This document shows, one piece after another, positions 1 to 8,881 of a stretch of 64,000 bases of DNA. The stretch is from Azonexus sp. Lineage in GTDB: Bacteria > Pseudomonadota > Gammaproteobacteria > Burkholderiales > Rhodocyclaceae. Positions within the stretch are counted from its first letter, which is position 1; each line of letters starts with the position of its first letter. The stretch is from NCBI RefSeq assembly GCF_030824335.1, contig NZ_JAVBXX010000006.1:1-64000 (forward strand), written 5' to 3'. The notes under the pieces were generated by a model. The model was not told the DNA's origin, did no database searches, and saw nothing but the letters and a program-made list of their open reading frames with translations. The position numbers and the translations under genes were made by a program.

Positions 1-50
1 GCGCCAATGATAGTGAGCTTCCGCTCGCGAAAGTAGGTCACCGCCAGGCT
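1..50 (+). rRNA. rrf: 5S ribosomal RNA, 3' end (partial)
   Basis: The first 50 bases match the 3' third of a proteobacterial 5S rRNA, including the conserved GAAAGTAGGTCACCGCCAGGC tail that pairs with the 5' end of the molecule. The rest of the gene, and presumably the 16S-23S operon, lies to the left. A strong terminator follows directly, as expected at the end of an rRNA operon. The exact 3' end is uncertain by one or two bases. Confidence 0.88.
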
Positions 51-58
51 CCCACACC

Positions 59-95
59 AAAAACCCCCCGCAGCATACCGCTACGGGGGGTTTTT
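59..95 (+). terminator. Rho-independent terminator of the rRNA operon
   Basis: CCCCCCG (64-70) pairs with CGGGGGG (84-90). An inner AGC/GCT pairing closes the loop and TTTTT follows at 91-95. Five A residues precede the left arm, so the hairpin could also terminate from the other side. It sits just after the 5S rRNA. Confidence 0.92.
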
Positions 96-221
96 ACGTC
101 TACTCGGAACAAAATTACCGCCTCAATACCCAACAACACTCAGGACAACGCTTCGTCTCATCCAACTCGTAAACACTCGCCGAAGTTCTCCTAGCAACCC
201 CCCTCTGAACAAGGAATATCC

Positions 222-551
222 ATGCGCTTCAATTTGAAGGTGTCTTTTGCCGAGAAAGATGAAGCCAAGAAACTCGGTGCGCGCTGGGATGCCGCCCGGA
301 AGATTTGGTACGTGGTCAACGATGGCGACCTCGCCGGGTTTTCCCGTTGGTCGCCGACACCGCACGATGAAGGGCAGGCATCTGCGCCGGTAAAGCCTGT
401 AAAAACAGGCGCAACCATCAACCGGCCAACAGCTCATGAGGTACCGGGCAAGGTTTATGTCGGTGCTGACTACCATCCGCAAGCTCGCATTTGCGATTGT
501 TTGCCTTGGGATGTTTGCGACGTCTGTCGTTCTTCTGCATTAAATCATTAG
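222..551 (+). CDS. DUF5710 domain protein
   Basis: The 109-residue product opens with a DUF5710-type module: a beta strand, then EKDEAKKLGARWDAARKIWYV at about residues 11-31. This domain is known from small bacterial proteins and from plasmid or phage proteins linked to primases and ArdC-like proteins; its biochemical role is not established. The remainder is low in complexity and ends in a cysteine-rich segment (CDCLPWDVCDVC) that could bind a metal. An AAGGAA-like ribosome site precedes the ATG. It is the first gene after the rRNA operon and lies 16 bases upstream of the next gene, so the two may be co-transcribed. Function is not assigned. Confidence 0.8.
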   Translation: MRFNLKVSFAEKDEAKKLGARWDAARKIWYVVNDGDLAGFSRWSPTPHDEGQASAPVKPVKTGATINRPTAHEVPGKVYVGADYHPQARICDCLPWDVCDVCRSSALNH

Positions 552-567
552 GCTATCGTTTCCCTCC

Positions 568-1431
568 ATGCAAAAACTGATTACAGAGTTACAACGGCTA
601 TATTTTCACGACCGCCAGCTTGCTTGTAGCCACCGTTTCAGCGACGGCGATGCCACGGTCGATGAGGCATGTCCTTCTCCCTTGATTGCGCTGAGTCCGG
701 CCTTACTGGCCGACTGCCTGAATGGTGAGAGTCGTGTGGCAATTAGCCTGCTTGGGGCTGAACAATCGGTCCGGGCCATGGTTCTCAGTGTCGAACGGGT
801 CAGCGACTGGGAGGCTGTCGCTTCGGTGTTTCACGGGGTGCAAAATGATCTGGATTTACCCGCACCCGCCATAGCCGTTTCCGGGAATAAAGGGTTTGGC
901 ATCTGGTTTTCTCTGGCGGATTCGCTCTTGCTTGACGATGCGAAATCTTTTTTGACGGCCCTTTGCCATGAATACCTGGCTGATATCGCCGGCGCCAAAC
1001 TCGAACTTCTTCCTGGTGAAGCCCCTACGCTCCTTGCCCTGGTTCCGGCGTTTCAGCCGCTAAGTGGTAAATGGTCGGCATTCATCGATCCGAGCATGGG
1101 GAGCATGTTTATTGATGAACCCGGCTTGGACATGGCGCCAAACATGGATCGTCAGGCGGAGATGCTGGCGGGGTTGCGCAGCATCACGCGCAGCGAGTTT
1201 CAGCAAGCCCAGTCTCGTCTGCAGGCTATGCAGGCAGAAAGATTGGAGCAGGCCGATGTGATGGCACAGGTTTCAGCTTCTCGTTGTCTGCCTGGAGGGC
1301 CGTGCGACAGCTATCAGGACCCGAGAAACTTCTTGCTGGCGGTGATGAACGATACCGGCGTAACGATCGAGCACAGAGTCGAGGCAGCGAAAGCTTTGTT
1401 GCCCTATTTTTCGGGGCGCTGGCCAGATTAA
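568..1431 (+). CDS. Hypothetical protein, possible degenerate primase-like fold
   Basis: The 287-residue product has no signal peptide or membrane segment. I do not recognise it with confidence. Around residues 100-115 it carries SGNKGFGIWF, which resembles the SG-x-KG-x-H strand of archaeo-eukaryotic-type primases and LigD polymerase domains, but the catalytic His is replaced by Gly. An upstream strand (VRAMVLSVER) sits where the DxD metal motif would be and lacks both aspartates. A later LSGKWSAFIDP segment resembles the third conserved region of that fold. If real, this is a catalytically dead relative; the resemblance is by eye only. It follows the DUF5710 gene by 16 bases. Confidence 0.7.
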   Translation: MQKLITELQRLYFHDRQLACSHRFSDGDATVDEACPSPLIALSPALLADCLNGESRVAISLLGAEQSVRAMVLSVERVSDWEAVASVFHGVQNDLDLPAPAIAVSGNKGFGIWFSLADSLLLDDAKSFLTALCHEYLADIAGAKLELLPGEAPTLLALVPAFQPLSGKWSAFIDPSMGSMFIDEPGLDMAPNMDRQAEMLAGLRSITRSEFQQAQSRLQAMQAERLEQADVMAQVSASRCLPGGPCDSYQDPRNFLLAVMNDTGVTIEHRVEAAKALLPYFSGRWPD

Positions 1432-1502
1432 GATTACGCCCCGAAAGGCGTTTATCCATTCGGGGTTGCCTATTGCAAGAACACATTCAACAAGGAGCCA
1501 TC

Positions 1503-1952
1503 ATGCCCATGTTTGTCGATACTTCACCGCCGGGTCAGTGCATATTCTGTCGTCTTGTTGCAGGTGAAATTCCTGCCGCTAAGGTCTATGAAGATGACCA
1601 GACGCTGGCATTCATGGATCTTGGCCAGGTCAACCCCGGCCATGTGCTGGTTGCCAGCAAGCGTCATGCGGCCACATTGCTTGATCTGACGCCAGATGAA
1701 GCGGCTGCAGCGATGCGTACCGCACAACGCATGGCCCTGGCGGTACAGGAAGCATTCGATCCGCCCGGTCTGACCTTGCTGCAATGTAACGGCAAGGCTG
1801 GGGACCAGACGGTTTTCCATTTTCACTTGCATGTGGTGCCGCGCCACGCGGATGATGGTATTGCCTTGTCGTGGCCGCGCAAGGACCCGGCACGCGAGCA
1901 ATTGGAGGCCTATGCGGCTCAATTGCGCCTGGCGCTCGATTCGCTGGCCTGA
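1503..1952 (+). CDS. HIT family nucleotide hydrolase/transferase
   Basis: The 149-residue protein is a histidine-triad protein of the Hint/PKCI branch. Its N-terminal CIFCRLVAGEIPAAKVYEDD segment and C-terminal HFHLHVVP carry the HxHxH triad that forms the nucleotide-binding active site. Family members hydrolyse adenosine phosphoramidates and related nucleotide conjugates in the cytoplasm; the substrate here is unknown. The ATG at 1503 is chosen because AAGGAG precedes it and family similarity starts just after it; the open frame extends further upstream without support. dtd follows 9 bases later, so the two are probably co-transcribed. Confidence 0.93.
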   Translation: MPMFVDTSPPGQCIFCRLVAGEIPAAKVYEDDQTLAFMDLGQVNPGHVLVASKRHAATLLDLTPDEAAAAMRTAQRMALAVQEAFDPPGLTLLQCNGKAGDQTVFHFHLHVVPRHADDGIALSWPRKDPAREQLEAYAAQLRLALDSLA

Positions 1953-1961
1953 GTTTTACCT

Positions 1962-2414
1962 GTGCGTGTCGTGATTCAGCGGGTAAAAGAGGCTTCTGTT
2001 GCGGTCGACCGCAATATTGTCGGCAAAATTGGTAATGGTTTGCTTGTGTTGGCCGGTTTTGAAACGACGGATGAAGTGGCCGATCTCGACTGGATGGTCG
2101 GCAAGATCGTCCGTATGCGCCTGTTTGCCGATGCCGAAGGGGTGATGAACCTCAGTGTTCAGGACGTTGGTGGGGAAATCATCGCCGTATCGCAATTCAC
2201 TCTCTATGCCTCGGTCAAGAAGGGGAATCGTCCTTCCTGGAGCCGGGCGGCGCGCGGCGAATTGTCTGCGCCCTTGTTTGATCGCTTTGTCGAAAAACTG
2301 GCGATTGAATTGGGCAAGCCGGTTCCGACCGGTGTGTTCGGGGCCGACATGCAGATTACGCTGGTCAATGATGGCCCGGTAACGCTGATGATAGACTCGA
2401 AAACACCTGAATAA
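1962..2414 (+). CDS. dtd: D-aminoacyl-tRNA deacylase
   Basis: This 150-residue enzyme hydrolyses D-amino acids wrongly attached to tRNA, and also glycyl-tRNA(Ala), protecting translation. The family signatures are present: MRVVIQRV at the start, SQFTLYA near residue 78 and the cross-subunit [10 protein letters not shown] motif near the C-terminus. Length is normal. Translation starts at a GTG 9 bases after the HIT gene. Codons for SVAVDRN contain a perfect copy of the dispersed palindrome TTGCGGTCGACCGCAA (1999-2014). Confidence 0.97.
   Translation: MRVVIQRVKEASVAVDRNIVGKIGNGLLVLAGFETTDEVADLDWMVGKIVRMRLFADAEGVMNLSVQDVGGEIIAVSQFTLYASVKKGNRPSWSRAARGELSAPLFDRFVEKLAIELGKPVPTGVFGADMQITLVNDGPVTLMIDSKTPE
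1999..2014. repeat. Dispersed palindrome, perfect copy
   Basis: TTGCGGTCGACCGCAA, a perfect 16-bp palindrome with a SalI core, lies inside dtd and encodes VAVDRN. It is one of three perfect copies in the window. Confidence 0.9.
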
Positions 2415-2437
2415 GCCGCACACTGCAGCGGCCCGAT

Positions 2438-3487
2438 TCAGGGCACGACGGTGATTTCCGGGGGCTGACCGATGTAGTTCAGGCGCTGGTGCAGCGCCTC
2501 GGTCACGAAAATCCGGTTATCACGGTCAACGCGCAAAACCATGCCGGTTTGCATTTTCGTCGCCATCGTCCGCCAGTTATCCGGGCCGGCAATGAAGATC
2601 GGCTTGGATGCGGCGTCGGATAGCGTGCCGGATTTCGGGCCGGCGGGAATCAGGACGGTAACGGCTTGGGTATGATCGACTGGATATGCAGTCCGGGGAT
2701 CAATCAGATGCGCGTAGCGCTTGCCGTCGAGTTCGAAGTAGCGCTGGTAGTCGCCGGAGGTGCCGATGGCTTCACCGTTGTCGAGCATGATCGTGGCCAG
2801 TGGGCCGGGCTGGCGCGGATGCTGGATGCCGACGCGCCATTTGCGCCCATCCTTACTGCCCAGGGCCATGACGTTGCCACCGATGTTGATCAGCGCGTTA
2901 TTGATGCCTTGGCTGCGCAGGATGGCTGCGGCGCGATCCAGCGCGACGCCTTTCAGGTAACCACCAAAATCCAGGGCCAGCATCTGGTTGCGGCTGGAGA
3001 CCGTATTCCCGTCTATGACCAGCTCGGCGACTGACGAAGGGTGTTTTCGCCATGCCGTCAGTGCGCTTTCTGCCGGCATCTGGGCGACAAATTCATCGGC
3101 ATGAAACCCCCAGGTTTTGATCAGTCGGCCAATGCCCGGATCGAACAGATGGTCGCCCTGAGCGGCCAGCGCTTGGGCTTCGCGCAGGAATTCCGCCAGC
3201 TCCGGCTTGACTTCCTGTGATCGACCAGCGGCGATGGCCGCATTGACGTCGCTTAGCTCGGAAGGCTGCCAGGCGTGATAAGCTCGGTGCATGCGGTCGA
3301 ACTCGCGCAGGACGGCAGCAATGGCTTGCCGGCCCTGTTCTGCCTGCTCGCTGACGACGATGACTTCGACCCGGGTACCAAACACGAAAGCCTGTTGTTC
3401 TTGCAGTGGTGCCTTGCCGCAAGCGCAGAGCAAGAGGGCGAGCAGCGCCAGAGCGCCCAGCCGGTAAGTGTTCAGGTAAGACCGCAT
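2438..3487 (-). CDS. apbE: FAD:protein FMN transferase (ApbE family lipoprotein)
   Basis: The 349-residue protein begins with a lipoprotein signal peptide ending in a lipobox (LLLCAC), so it is probably anchored on the periplasmic side. The ApbE domain follows: GTRVEVIV, the DRMHRAYHAWQPSEL segment, the FDPGIGRLIKTWGF block, and LDFGGYLKGVALDRA with INIGGNVMALG for FAD binding. ApbE moves FMN from FAD onto threonine of flavoproteins such as Rnf/Nqr subunits. Its end converges on dtd. It overlaps gshB upstream by 16 bases on the same strand, suggesting one gshA-gshB-apbE transcript. Confidence 0.94.
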   Translation of the reverse strand: MRSYLNTYRLGALALLALLLCACGKAPLQEQQAFVFGTRVEVIVVSEQAEQGRQAIAAVLREFDRMHRAYHAWQPSELSDVNAAIAAGRSQEVKPELAEFLREAQALAAQGDHLFDPGIGRLIKTWGFHADEFVAQMPAESALTAWRKHPSSVAELVIDGNTVSSRNQMLALDFGGYLKGVALDRAAAILRSQGINNALINIGGNVMALGSKDGRKWRVGIQHPRQPGPLATIMLDNGEAIGTSGDYQRYFELDGKRYAHLIDPRTAYPVDHTQAVTVLIPAGPKSGTLSDAASKPIFIAGPDNWRTMATKMQTGMVLRVDRDNRIFVTEALHQRLNYIGQPPEITVVP

Positions 3488-4491
3488 GCGTGCTCAACGG
3501 CTGTGATGAAAGCACCGGCGGCATCGAAACCGCTTTGCTGGCGAATTTCGACCATACAGGTTGGACTGGTGACGTTGATTTCAGTCAGGCAGTCGCCAAT
3601 GATGTCCAGGCCGACCAGCATGAGGCCGCGCTTGAACAGAATGGGGCCAATGGTTTCGGCAATTTCCCGGTCGCGTGGACTGAGTTCCTGGGCGATGCCG
3701 GTGCCGCCGGCTGACAGATTGCCCCGCGTTTCGCCGGCTTTGGGAATGCGCGCCAGGCAATACGGCACCGTTTTTCCGCCGATCAGCAGAATTCTTTTGT
3801 CACCATGGGCGATCTCCGGCAGGTAGCGCTGCGCCATGATCGTTCGTTGACCATTGTGTGTCAGTGTCTCGACGATGACGTTCCGGTTGGGATCGTTGCG
3901 ATGAACGCGGAAAATCTGGCTACCGCCCATGCCATCGAGTGGTTTCAGGATGACGTCGCGCTGTTCATCGATGAAGTGGTGAAGCTGGTGAAAATCACGA
4001 CTTATTACGGTCGACGGCGTGAATTGGGCAAATTCGGTAATGGCGACCTTTTCCGAATGCTCACGCAGCGCCCGTGGCCGGTTGAATACCCGTACCCCAT
4101 CGGCTTCGGCTCGCTCGAGCAGCCAGGTGGCGGTGAGAAACTCGAAATCGAACGGCGGGTCCTTGCGCATGATGACCGCGTCGAAGCCCCTGAGCGGAAT
4201 CCACTCGCGGCCGGTTTCGCGATACCAGTCGTGGTCGTCAGGGCGCAGATGCAGATGAATGCACTGGCCGAAGACGCCGCCGGGATGCCCGGCTTCTGTC
4301 TTGCGCCAGCCCAGCGTTTGCGCTTCGATGGCAAAGACATCATGACCGTGGTTGCCGGCAGCCCGCATCATGGCGATAGAGGAGTCTTTCCAGGCCTTCA
4401 GGCTATCGATTGGGTCAAGAATGAAGGCCAGCTTCAGTGAGCGGGCACGACCGCCGAGCAGATGCTTTTCGAAATGCAGTTGCTGGGCCAT
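3472..4491 (-). CDS. gshB: Glutathione synthetase
   Basis: The ATP-grasp enzyme joins glycine to gamma-glutamylcysteine in the second step of glutathione synthesis. Visible family features are LAFILDPIDSL near the start, the ATP-binding KPLDGMGGSQIFRV segment in the middle, ERYLPEI-like RYLPEIAHGDKRILLIGG, and the C-terminal NVTSPTCMVEI block. The annotated ATG (339 residues) adds about 18 residues before the conserved start KLAFILD. That core is preceded only by CTG here, so the ATG, 9 bases after the gshA stop, is the best available choice, though no clear ribosome site is seen. Confidence 0.94.
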   Translation of the reverse strand: MAQQLHFEKHLLGGRARSLKLAFILDPIDSLKAWKDSSIAMMRAAGNHGHDVFAIEAQTLGWRKTEAGHPGGVFGQCIHLHLRPDDHDWYRETGREWIPLRGFDAVIMRKDPPFDFEFLTATWLLERAEADGVRVFNRPRALREHSEKVAITEFAQFTPSTVISRDFHQLHHFIDEQRDVILKPLDGMGGSQIFRVHRNDPNRNVIVETLTHNGQRTIMAQRYLPEIAHGDKRILLIGGKTVPYCLARIPKAGETRGNLSAGGTGIAQELSPRDREIAETIGPILFKRGLMLVGLDIIGDCLTEINVTSPTCMVEIRQQSGFDAAGAFITAVEHACGLT

Positions 4492-4500
4492 TGGCGTGGT

Positions 4501-5787
4501 CTAGGCAGCGTCCGGCGCCGTCCGCTCCAGTTCGACGGCGGCCGCAAGGCAGGCCAGTCGGCCGACGACGCCATAGGCGTAGAAGCGGTTGGGCGGCGAG
4601 TCGGGATTGCCGCAGCGGTAATCCGGCAGGTTGCAGCCGGTTTCGAAGGCCAGCGGCTCGAAGTGCATGCCCGGCGCATTGAGGTTTTCGTCCTTGCCGC
4701 GCCCGGTATGCACGCGGTAGAAGCCGCCGACGACGTAACGGTCGATCATGTAGATAACCGGTTCGGCGACCGCCTCATTCAGCGTTTCGAAGGAGTGCAC
4801 GCCTTCCTGGATCAGTACTTCGGAGACTTCCAGGCCTTCCTTGACGACGCTCATCTTGTTGCGCTGCTTGCGATTCAGCGCGATGACTTCATCGACATTG
4901 CGTACCGTCATGACGCCCATGCCGTAAGTGCCGGCATCGGCCTTGACGACGACGTAGGGCGTTTCGGCAATACCGTATTCGCGGTATTTCTCGCGCACGA
5001 TGTCGAGTACGGCCTCGACATTCGCGGCCAGGCATTCCTCGCCCTGGCGTTCATGGAAATTGATGCTGCGGCACACCGAGAAGGCCGGATTGATGCGCCA
5101 GGGATCGATACCGATGGCGCGGGCGAAATCGTTGGCCACCTGATCGTAGGCAGCAAAATGGTTGGACTTGCGGCGCACCGCCCAGCCGGCATGTAGCGGC
5201 GGCAACACGACCTGCTCATCGAGCCCCTGCAGAATGGCCGGAATACCGGCCGACAGGTCATTGTTGAGCAGCACCGCGCAGGGTTCGAAACCGGACACGC
5301 CGAGCCGGTTGTTCTTGCGCACCAGCGGTTCGAGCAGCAATTGTTGACCATTGGGCAGGTCGACCGCAGTCGGCTCGGTCAGATCGGGGATCAGCGAACC
5401 GATGCGTACTTCCAGTCCGGTCTGCTTGAGGATGGCGGCGATCTGCGCGACGTTCTGCAGGTAGAACTGGTTGCGCGTGTGGTTCTCAGGAATCAGCAGC
5501 AGGCTGCGGGCTTCCGGACAGAACTTCTCGATCGCGCTCATCGCCGCCTGTACGCACAGCGGCAGGAAGGCCGGATTGAGATTGTTGAAACCGCCCGGAT
5601 ACAGGTTGGTATCGACCGGCGCCAGCTTGAAGCCGGAATTACGCAGATCGACCGATGAGTAGAAGGGGGGCGTGTGTTCCTGCCACTGGGCGCGCAGCCA
5701 GTGCTCGATCTGCGCGCTGCTGTCGAGGAAGCGGCGCTCCAGTTCGAGCAGTGGGCCGGTCAGGGCCGTGGTGAGGTGAGGAACCAT
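4501..5787 (-). CDS. gshA: Glutamate-cysteine ligase
   Basis: This is the 428-residue proteobacterial ligase type found in betaproteobacteria beside gshB, not the E. coli-type GshA. It makes gamma-glutamylcysteine, the first step of glutathione synthesis. The sequence includes FYSSVDLRNSGFKLAPVDTN near residue 45 and VVKADAGTYGMGVMTVRN in the ATP-binding region. The ATG at 5787 is preferred over an upstream in-frame ATG at 5847 because GGAGA lies just before it and homology begins there. gshB follows after 9 bases. Confidence 0.94.
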   Translation of the reverse strand: MVPHLTTALTGPLLELERRFLDSSAQIEHWLRAQWQEHTPPFYSSVDLRNSGFKLAPVDTNLYPGGFNNLNPAFLPLCVQAAMSAIEKFCPEARSLLLIPENHTRNQFYLQNVAQIAAILKQTGLEVRIGSLIPDLTEPTAVDLPNGQQLLLEPLVRKNNRLGVSGFEPCAVLLNNDLSAGIPAILQGLDEQVVLPPLHAGWAVRRKSNHFAAYDQVANDFARAIGIDPWRINPAFSVCRSINFHERQGEECLAANVEAVLDIVREKYREYGIAETPYVVVKADAGTYGMGVMTVRNVDEVIALNRKQRNKMSVVKEGLEVSEVLIQEGVHSFETLNEAVAEPVIYMIDRYVVGGFYRVHTGRGKDENLNAPGMHFEPLAFETGCNLPDYRCGNPDSPPNRFYAYGVVGRLACLAAAVELERTAPDAA

Positions 5788-5933
5788 GGTGCTGTCTCCA
5801 GGTTTTTCGCGCGTTATTGTTGGCCGCGATGTTACACCGCGGTGCACAAAAATGGGGCCGGCAGCCGTGGTCGACCGGGCAAAAAGGGTAAAATCTCGCC
5901 CTTATTGAAATACTTGCCGGATCGGAAATCGTC

Positions 5934-7556
5934 GTGCTCGTTGCTGCCAACATCACCATGCAATTCGGGGCCAAGCCCCTGTTCGAAAATGTTAACGTCA
6001 AATTTGGCGAAGGCTATCGCTACGGCCTGATCGGAGCCAATGGCGCCGGCAAGTCGACCTTCATGAAGATCCTGTGCGGCGCGCTGGAATCGTCGGCCGG
6101 CAATGTCTCCAAGGATGTCCATGAGCGCATGGCCTACCTGAAGCAGGACCAGTTCGCTTACGAGGATATGCGCGTCCTCGACGTGGTGATGATGGGCCAC
6201 GAGGAATTGTGGGCGGCGATCCAGGAACGCGACGCGATCTACGCCAATCCGGAAGCCAGCGAAGACGATTACATGCGTGCCGCCGAGCTTGAAGGCAAGG
6301 TCGGCGAGTACGACGGCTACACCGCCGAATCGCGCGCTGGCGAACTGCTGATGGGCGTCGGCATTCCAATCGAGCAGCACAACGGCCCGATGCGCGAAGT
6401 GGCGCCGGGCTGGAAGCTGCGCGTGCTGCTCTGCCAGGCGCTGTTCGCCAACCCGGACATCCTGCTGCTCGACGAACCGACCAACAACCTCGACATCAAC
6501 ACCATCCGCTGGCTGGAAGACGTGCTGAACAACCGTGATTCGACGATGATCATCATCTCGCACGATCGCCACTTCCTGAACCAGGTCTGTACCCACATGG
6601 CCGACCTGGACTACGGCAAGATCACCACCTACGCCGGCAACTACGACGACTTCATGGAAGCCGCGCAGCAGGCGCGCGAACGCCAGTCGAACGCCAACGC
6701 CAAGGCCAAGGAACGCATCGCCGAACTGCAGACCTTCGTCCGCCGCTTCTCGGCCAACGCCTCCAAGGCCAAGCAGGCAACGTCCCGGATGAAGCTGATC
6801 GACAAGCTGAAGCCGGAAGACGTCAAGCCGTCGTCACGCCAGTACCCGTGGATCCGCTTCGATTACGACGAGAAGCAGAAACTGCATCGTCAGGCGGTCG
6901 AGATCGAAGACCTCACCTTCGCCTATCCGGGCAGTGAGCAGAAGATTTTCAACAACCTGACGCTGACCATCAATGCCGGCGAAAAGATTGCCATCATCGG
7001 TGAGAACGGCGTCGGCAAGACGACCCTGCTGAAGCTGTTGATGGGCGAACTGCAACCCGGTTACGGCACGATCAAGTGGGCGGAAAAGGCGCAACTGGGC
7101 TACTACGCGCAGGACCATTCGGCCGATTTCCAGAGCGACATCAACCTGACCGACTGGATCGCACCCTATGCCCGTGATTCGGCTGGCGAAGGCGGCGATG
7201 TCGAAACCCTGATGCGCGGCACGCTCGGCCGTCTGCTGTTCTCCGGCGATGACGTCAAGAAGGCGGTCAAGGTGCTTTCCGGCGGCGAGCAGGGTCGCAT
7301 GCTGTTCGGCAAGCTGATGCTGTCGCGGCCGAACGTGCTGTTGATGGACGAACCGACCAATCACCTCGACATGGAATCGATCGAAGCGCTCAACTCCGGC
7401 CTGGAAAAATTCCCCGGCACGCTGGTCTTCGTGTCGCACGACCGGGAGTTCGTCTCCTCGTTGTCGACCCGCGTGCTCGAAGTCAAGGGCGATGGCAAGA
7501 TCGTCGATTACCTTGGTGGTTACGAGGATTACCTGGCCAGCCAAGGCGTTCAGTAA
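5934..7556 (+). CDS. ybiT: ABC-F family ATPase, YbiT type
   Basis: The 540-residue soluble protein has two ABC ATPase domains and no membrane part, the ABC-F layout of ribosome-associated translation factors. Walker A motifs are GANGAGKST (about residue 36) and GENGVGKTT (about residue 362). Two [20 protein letters not shown]alker B blocks and the signature LSGGEQGRM are present. The linker between domains carries [22 protein letters not shown], typical of YbiT. It closely follows the E. coli YbiT sequence pattern throughout. The start is GTG at 5934. It stands alone with its own terminator downstream. Confidence 0.95.
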   Translation: MLVAANITMQFGAKPLFENVNVKFGEGYRYGLIGANGAGKSTFMKILCGALESSAGNVSKDVHERMAYLKQDQFAYEDMRVLDVVMMGHEELWAAIQERDAIYANPEASEDDYMRAAELEGKVGEYDGYTAESRAGELLMGVGIPIEQHNGPMREVAPGWKLRVLLCQALFANPDILLLDEPTNNLDINTIRWLEDVLNNRDSTMIIISHDRHFLNQVCTHMADLDYGKITTYAGNYDDFMEAAQQARERQSNANAKAKERIAELQTFVRRFSANASKAKQATSRMKLIDKLKPEDVKPSSRQYPWIRFDYDEKQKLHRQAVEIEDLTFAYPGSEQKIFNNLTLTINAGEKIAIIGENGVGKTTLLKLLMGELQPGYGTIKWAEKAQLGYYAQDHSADFQSDINLTDWIAPYARDSAGEGGDVETLMRGTLGRLLFSGDDVKKAVKVLSGGEQGRMLFGKLMLSRPNVLLMDEPTNHLDMESIEALNSGLEKFPGTLVFVSHDREFVSSLSTRVLEVKGDGKIVDYLGGYEDYLASQGVQ

Positions 7557-7583
7557 GCCCGTCTCGGCAGTTCAGCGGGAGAA

Positions 7584-7613
7584 AAGCCGAAGGTGAAGTG
7601 CCTTCGGCTTTTT
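7584..7613 (+). terminator. Rho-independent terminator after ybiT
   Basis: AGCCGAAGG pairs with CCTTCGGCT around a short loop, followed by TTTTTAC. It lies about 28 bases after the ybiT stop. Confidence 0.9.
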
Positions 7614-7678
7614 ACTGTGTGGTGAGCCAAATCTTGCGGTCAACCCGCGTATTTGGCCGATTTTGTACCGGATAAAAC

Positions 7679-8641
7679 TCAGGCAGCGCTGCCGTAAGTC
7701 GTGTTGTAGGCGGCCAGTGCCTTGGCTACCAGTGCGTTTGGCTTGGCCGGATCGCCCAGCCCGAACTCAGCCTGCAACGAAGTTTTGTTGCGGTCGATGT
7801 AGTCGATGACCCGGTCAAGATTACTCAAGCGGTTGGGGATGAAGTTGCCGTCCGAATTGAGCAGTTCCGCCGATTTGGCAAAGTTGGCGCTGAACTCCCG
7901 GATGGCGTTGCTGACACCTTTCTTGTTGCTGGACATCAGTGTATCGAGCCGCTTGGTGTCGAGGCTCGCCATATTGGTGTGCGGATCGATGCTCAAGCCG
8001 AGATCGCCCATGCCACGCACACCGTCCATGGCACCGTTGAAGAAATTCTCCACGCTTTTTTCCAGTTCCCACTGCGAAGCGGTGGCGGCATGGGTGCCGG
8101 CGAGCAGGCCGCCGTCTTCCAGGTTTTCGTCAAAGCGGTCTATCCAGCCGTTATAGGCGTCGGCAAAGGCTTGCAAGCTGCTTCGGATTGCCTCCGGCGT
8201 GCTCGTTTCGTCGATCTCGCCGAGCTTGATGCCTTCCTGCTGCATGCGCTGCAGATAGGATTTCATGTCCTTCATTTCGGACAGTTCGGCTTTGTAGGTC
8301 ACTTCCCGTGTATTGATGACGCTCATCATCCGGTAGGCTGATTCCGGATCGAACAGGCTGGTGTTGCGGCCAGACGTGGAGAGTGGCGCCGAAGCCGCAT
8401 TGCTCGGGCTTGGGGGATTGCCGAACAGTGCAGCGAGGCGCGAGGCACCTTGGCCGATATCACTTTGCATGGCGGAAGAGATCAGGGTGTCGATCGACTG
8501 TGACTTGAAGTCGGCCATACGCAATTTCAGCGATGACAAAAAGTCAGCGCCTTCGGTCTGGTTTTCCCCCGATAGCCCAGCCTTGCTAGCCATGAGCCGG
8601 GAAAAATCCAGATTCGTCGTGCTGATTGCATTGACTGACAT
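7679..8641 (-). CDS. FliD-like (flagellar cap C-terminal domain-like) protein
   Basis: The 320-residue product resembles the C-terminal half of the flagellar hook-associated protein FliD. From about residue 150 it has a FADAYNGWIDRF helix, then LLAGTHAATASQWELEKSV, a G-x-GDLGLSIDP strand, LDTKRLDTLMSSNKKGVSNAI, and a C-terminal coiled region. The N-terminal 130 residues are not recognised. No flagellar gene lies nearby, so it is an orphan. The ATG at 8641 is chosen because GGGAGG precedes it; an earlier in-frame ATG (8692) is unsupported. A 9-bp hairpin sits directly upstream. Cap, adhesin or regulatory roles are all possible. Confidence 0.75.
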   Translation of the reverse strand: MSVNAISTTNLDFSRLMASKAGLSGENQTEGADFLSSLKLRMADFKSQSIDTLISSAMQSDIGQGASRLAALFGNPPSPSNAASAPLSTSGRNTSLFDPESAYRMMSVINTREVTYKAELSEMKDMKSYLQRMQQEGIKLGEIDETSTPEAIRSSLQAFADAYNGWIDRFDENLEDGGLLAGTHAATASQWELEKSVENFFNGAMDGVRGMGDLGLSIDPHTNMASLDTKRLDTLMSSNKKGVSNAIREFSANFAKSAELLNSDGNFIPNRLSNLDRVIDYIDRNKTSLQAEFGLGDPAKPNALVAKALAAYNTTYGSAA

Positions 8642-8658
8642 ATTGCCTCCCGCCGGTA

Positions 8659-8679
8659 AAGAAGGCAGTTTGCCTTCTT
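8659..8679 (-). promoter_or_regulatory. Leader hairpin upstream of the FliD-like gene
   Basis: AAGAAGGCA (8659-8667) and TGCCTTCTT (8671-8679) form a perfect 9-bp stem with a 3-base loop, ending about 10 bases before the ribosome site of the FliD-like gene. No T-tract follows, so a role in translation or mRNA stability is more likely than termination. Function is inferred only from position. Confidence 0.5.
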
Positions 8680-8881
8680 GTGCTTTGGTCAACGCAATAA
8701 CTGCGCCTGCTGTTGCTCAGTCATTGGTACAAGGTGCACGATTTTCGGCCAGCTTGCTTGTGGCAAGCGATGCCGAAAGAATCGTAGGCGGCTTGGCTGA
8801 ATAGATGTCGGCTGTCCGGCAAGGGATGATCCTTGAAAGCGGCAATTCTTGCCCCGCCATCCGGCGGCTGTCTGCACCCGG

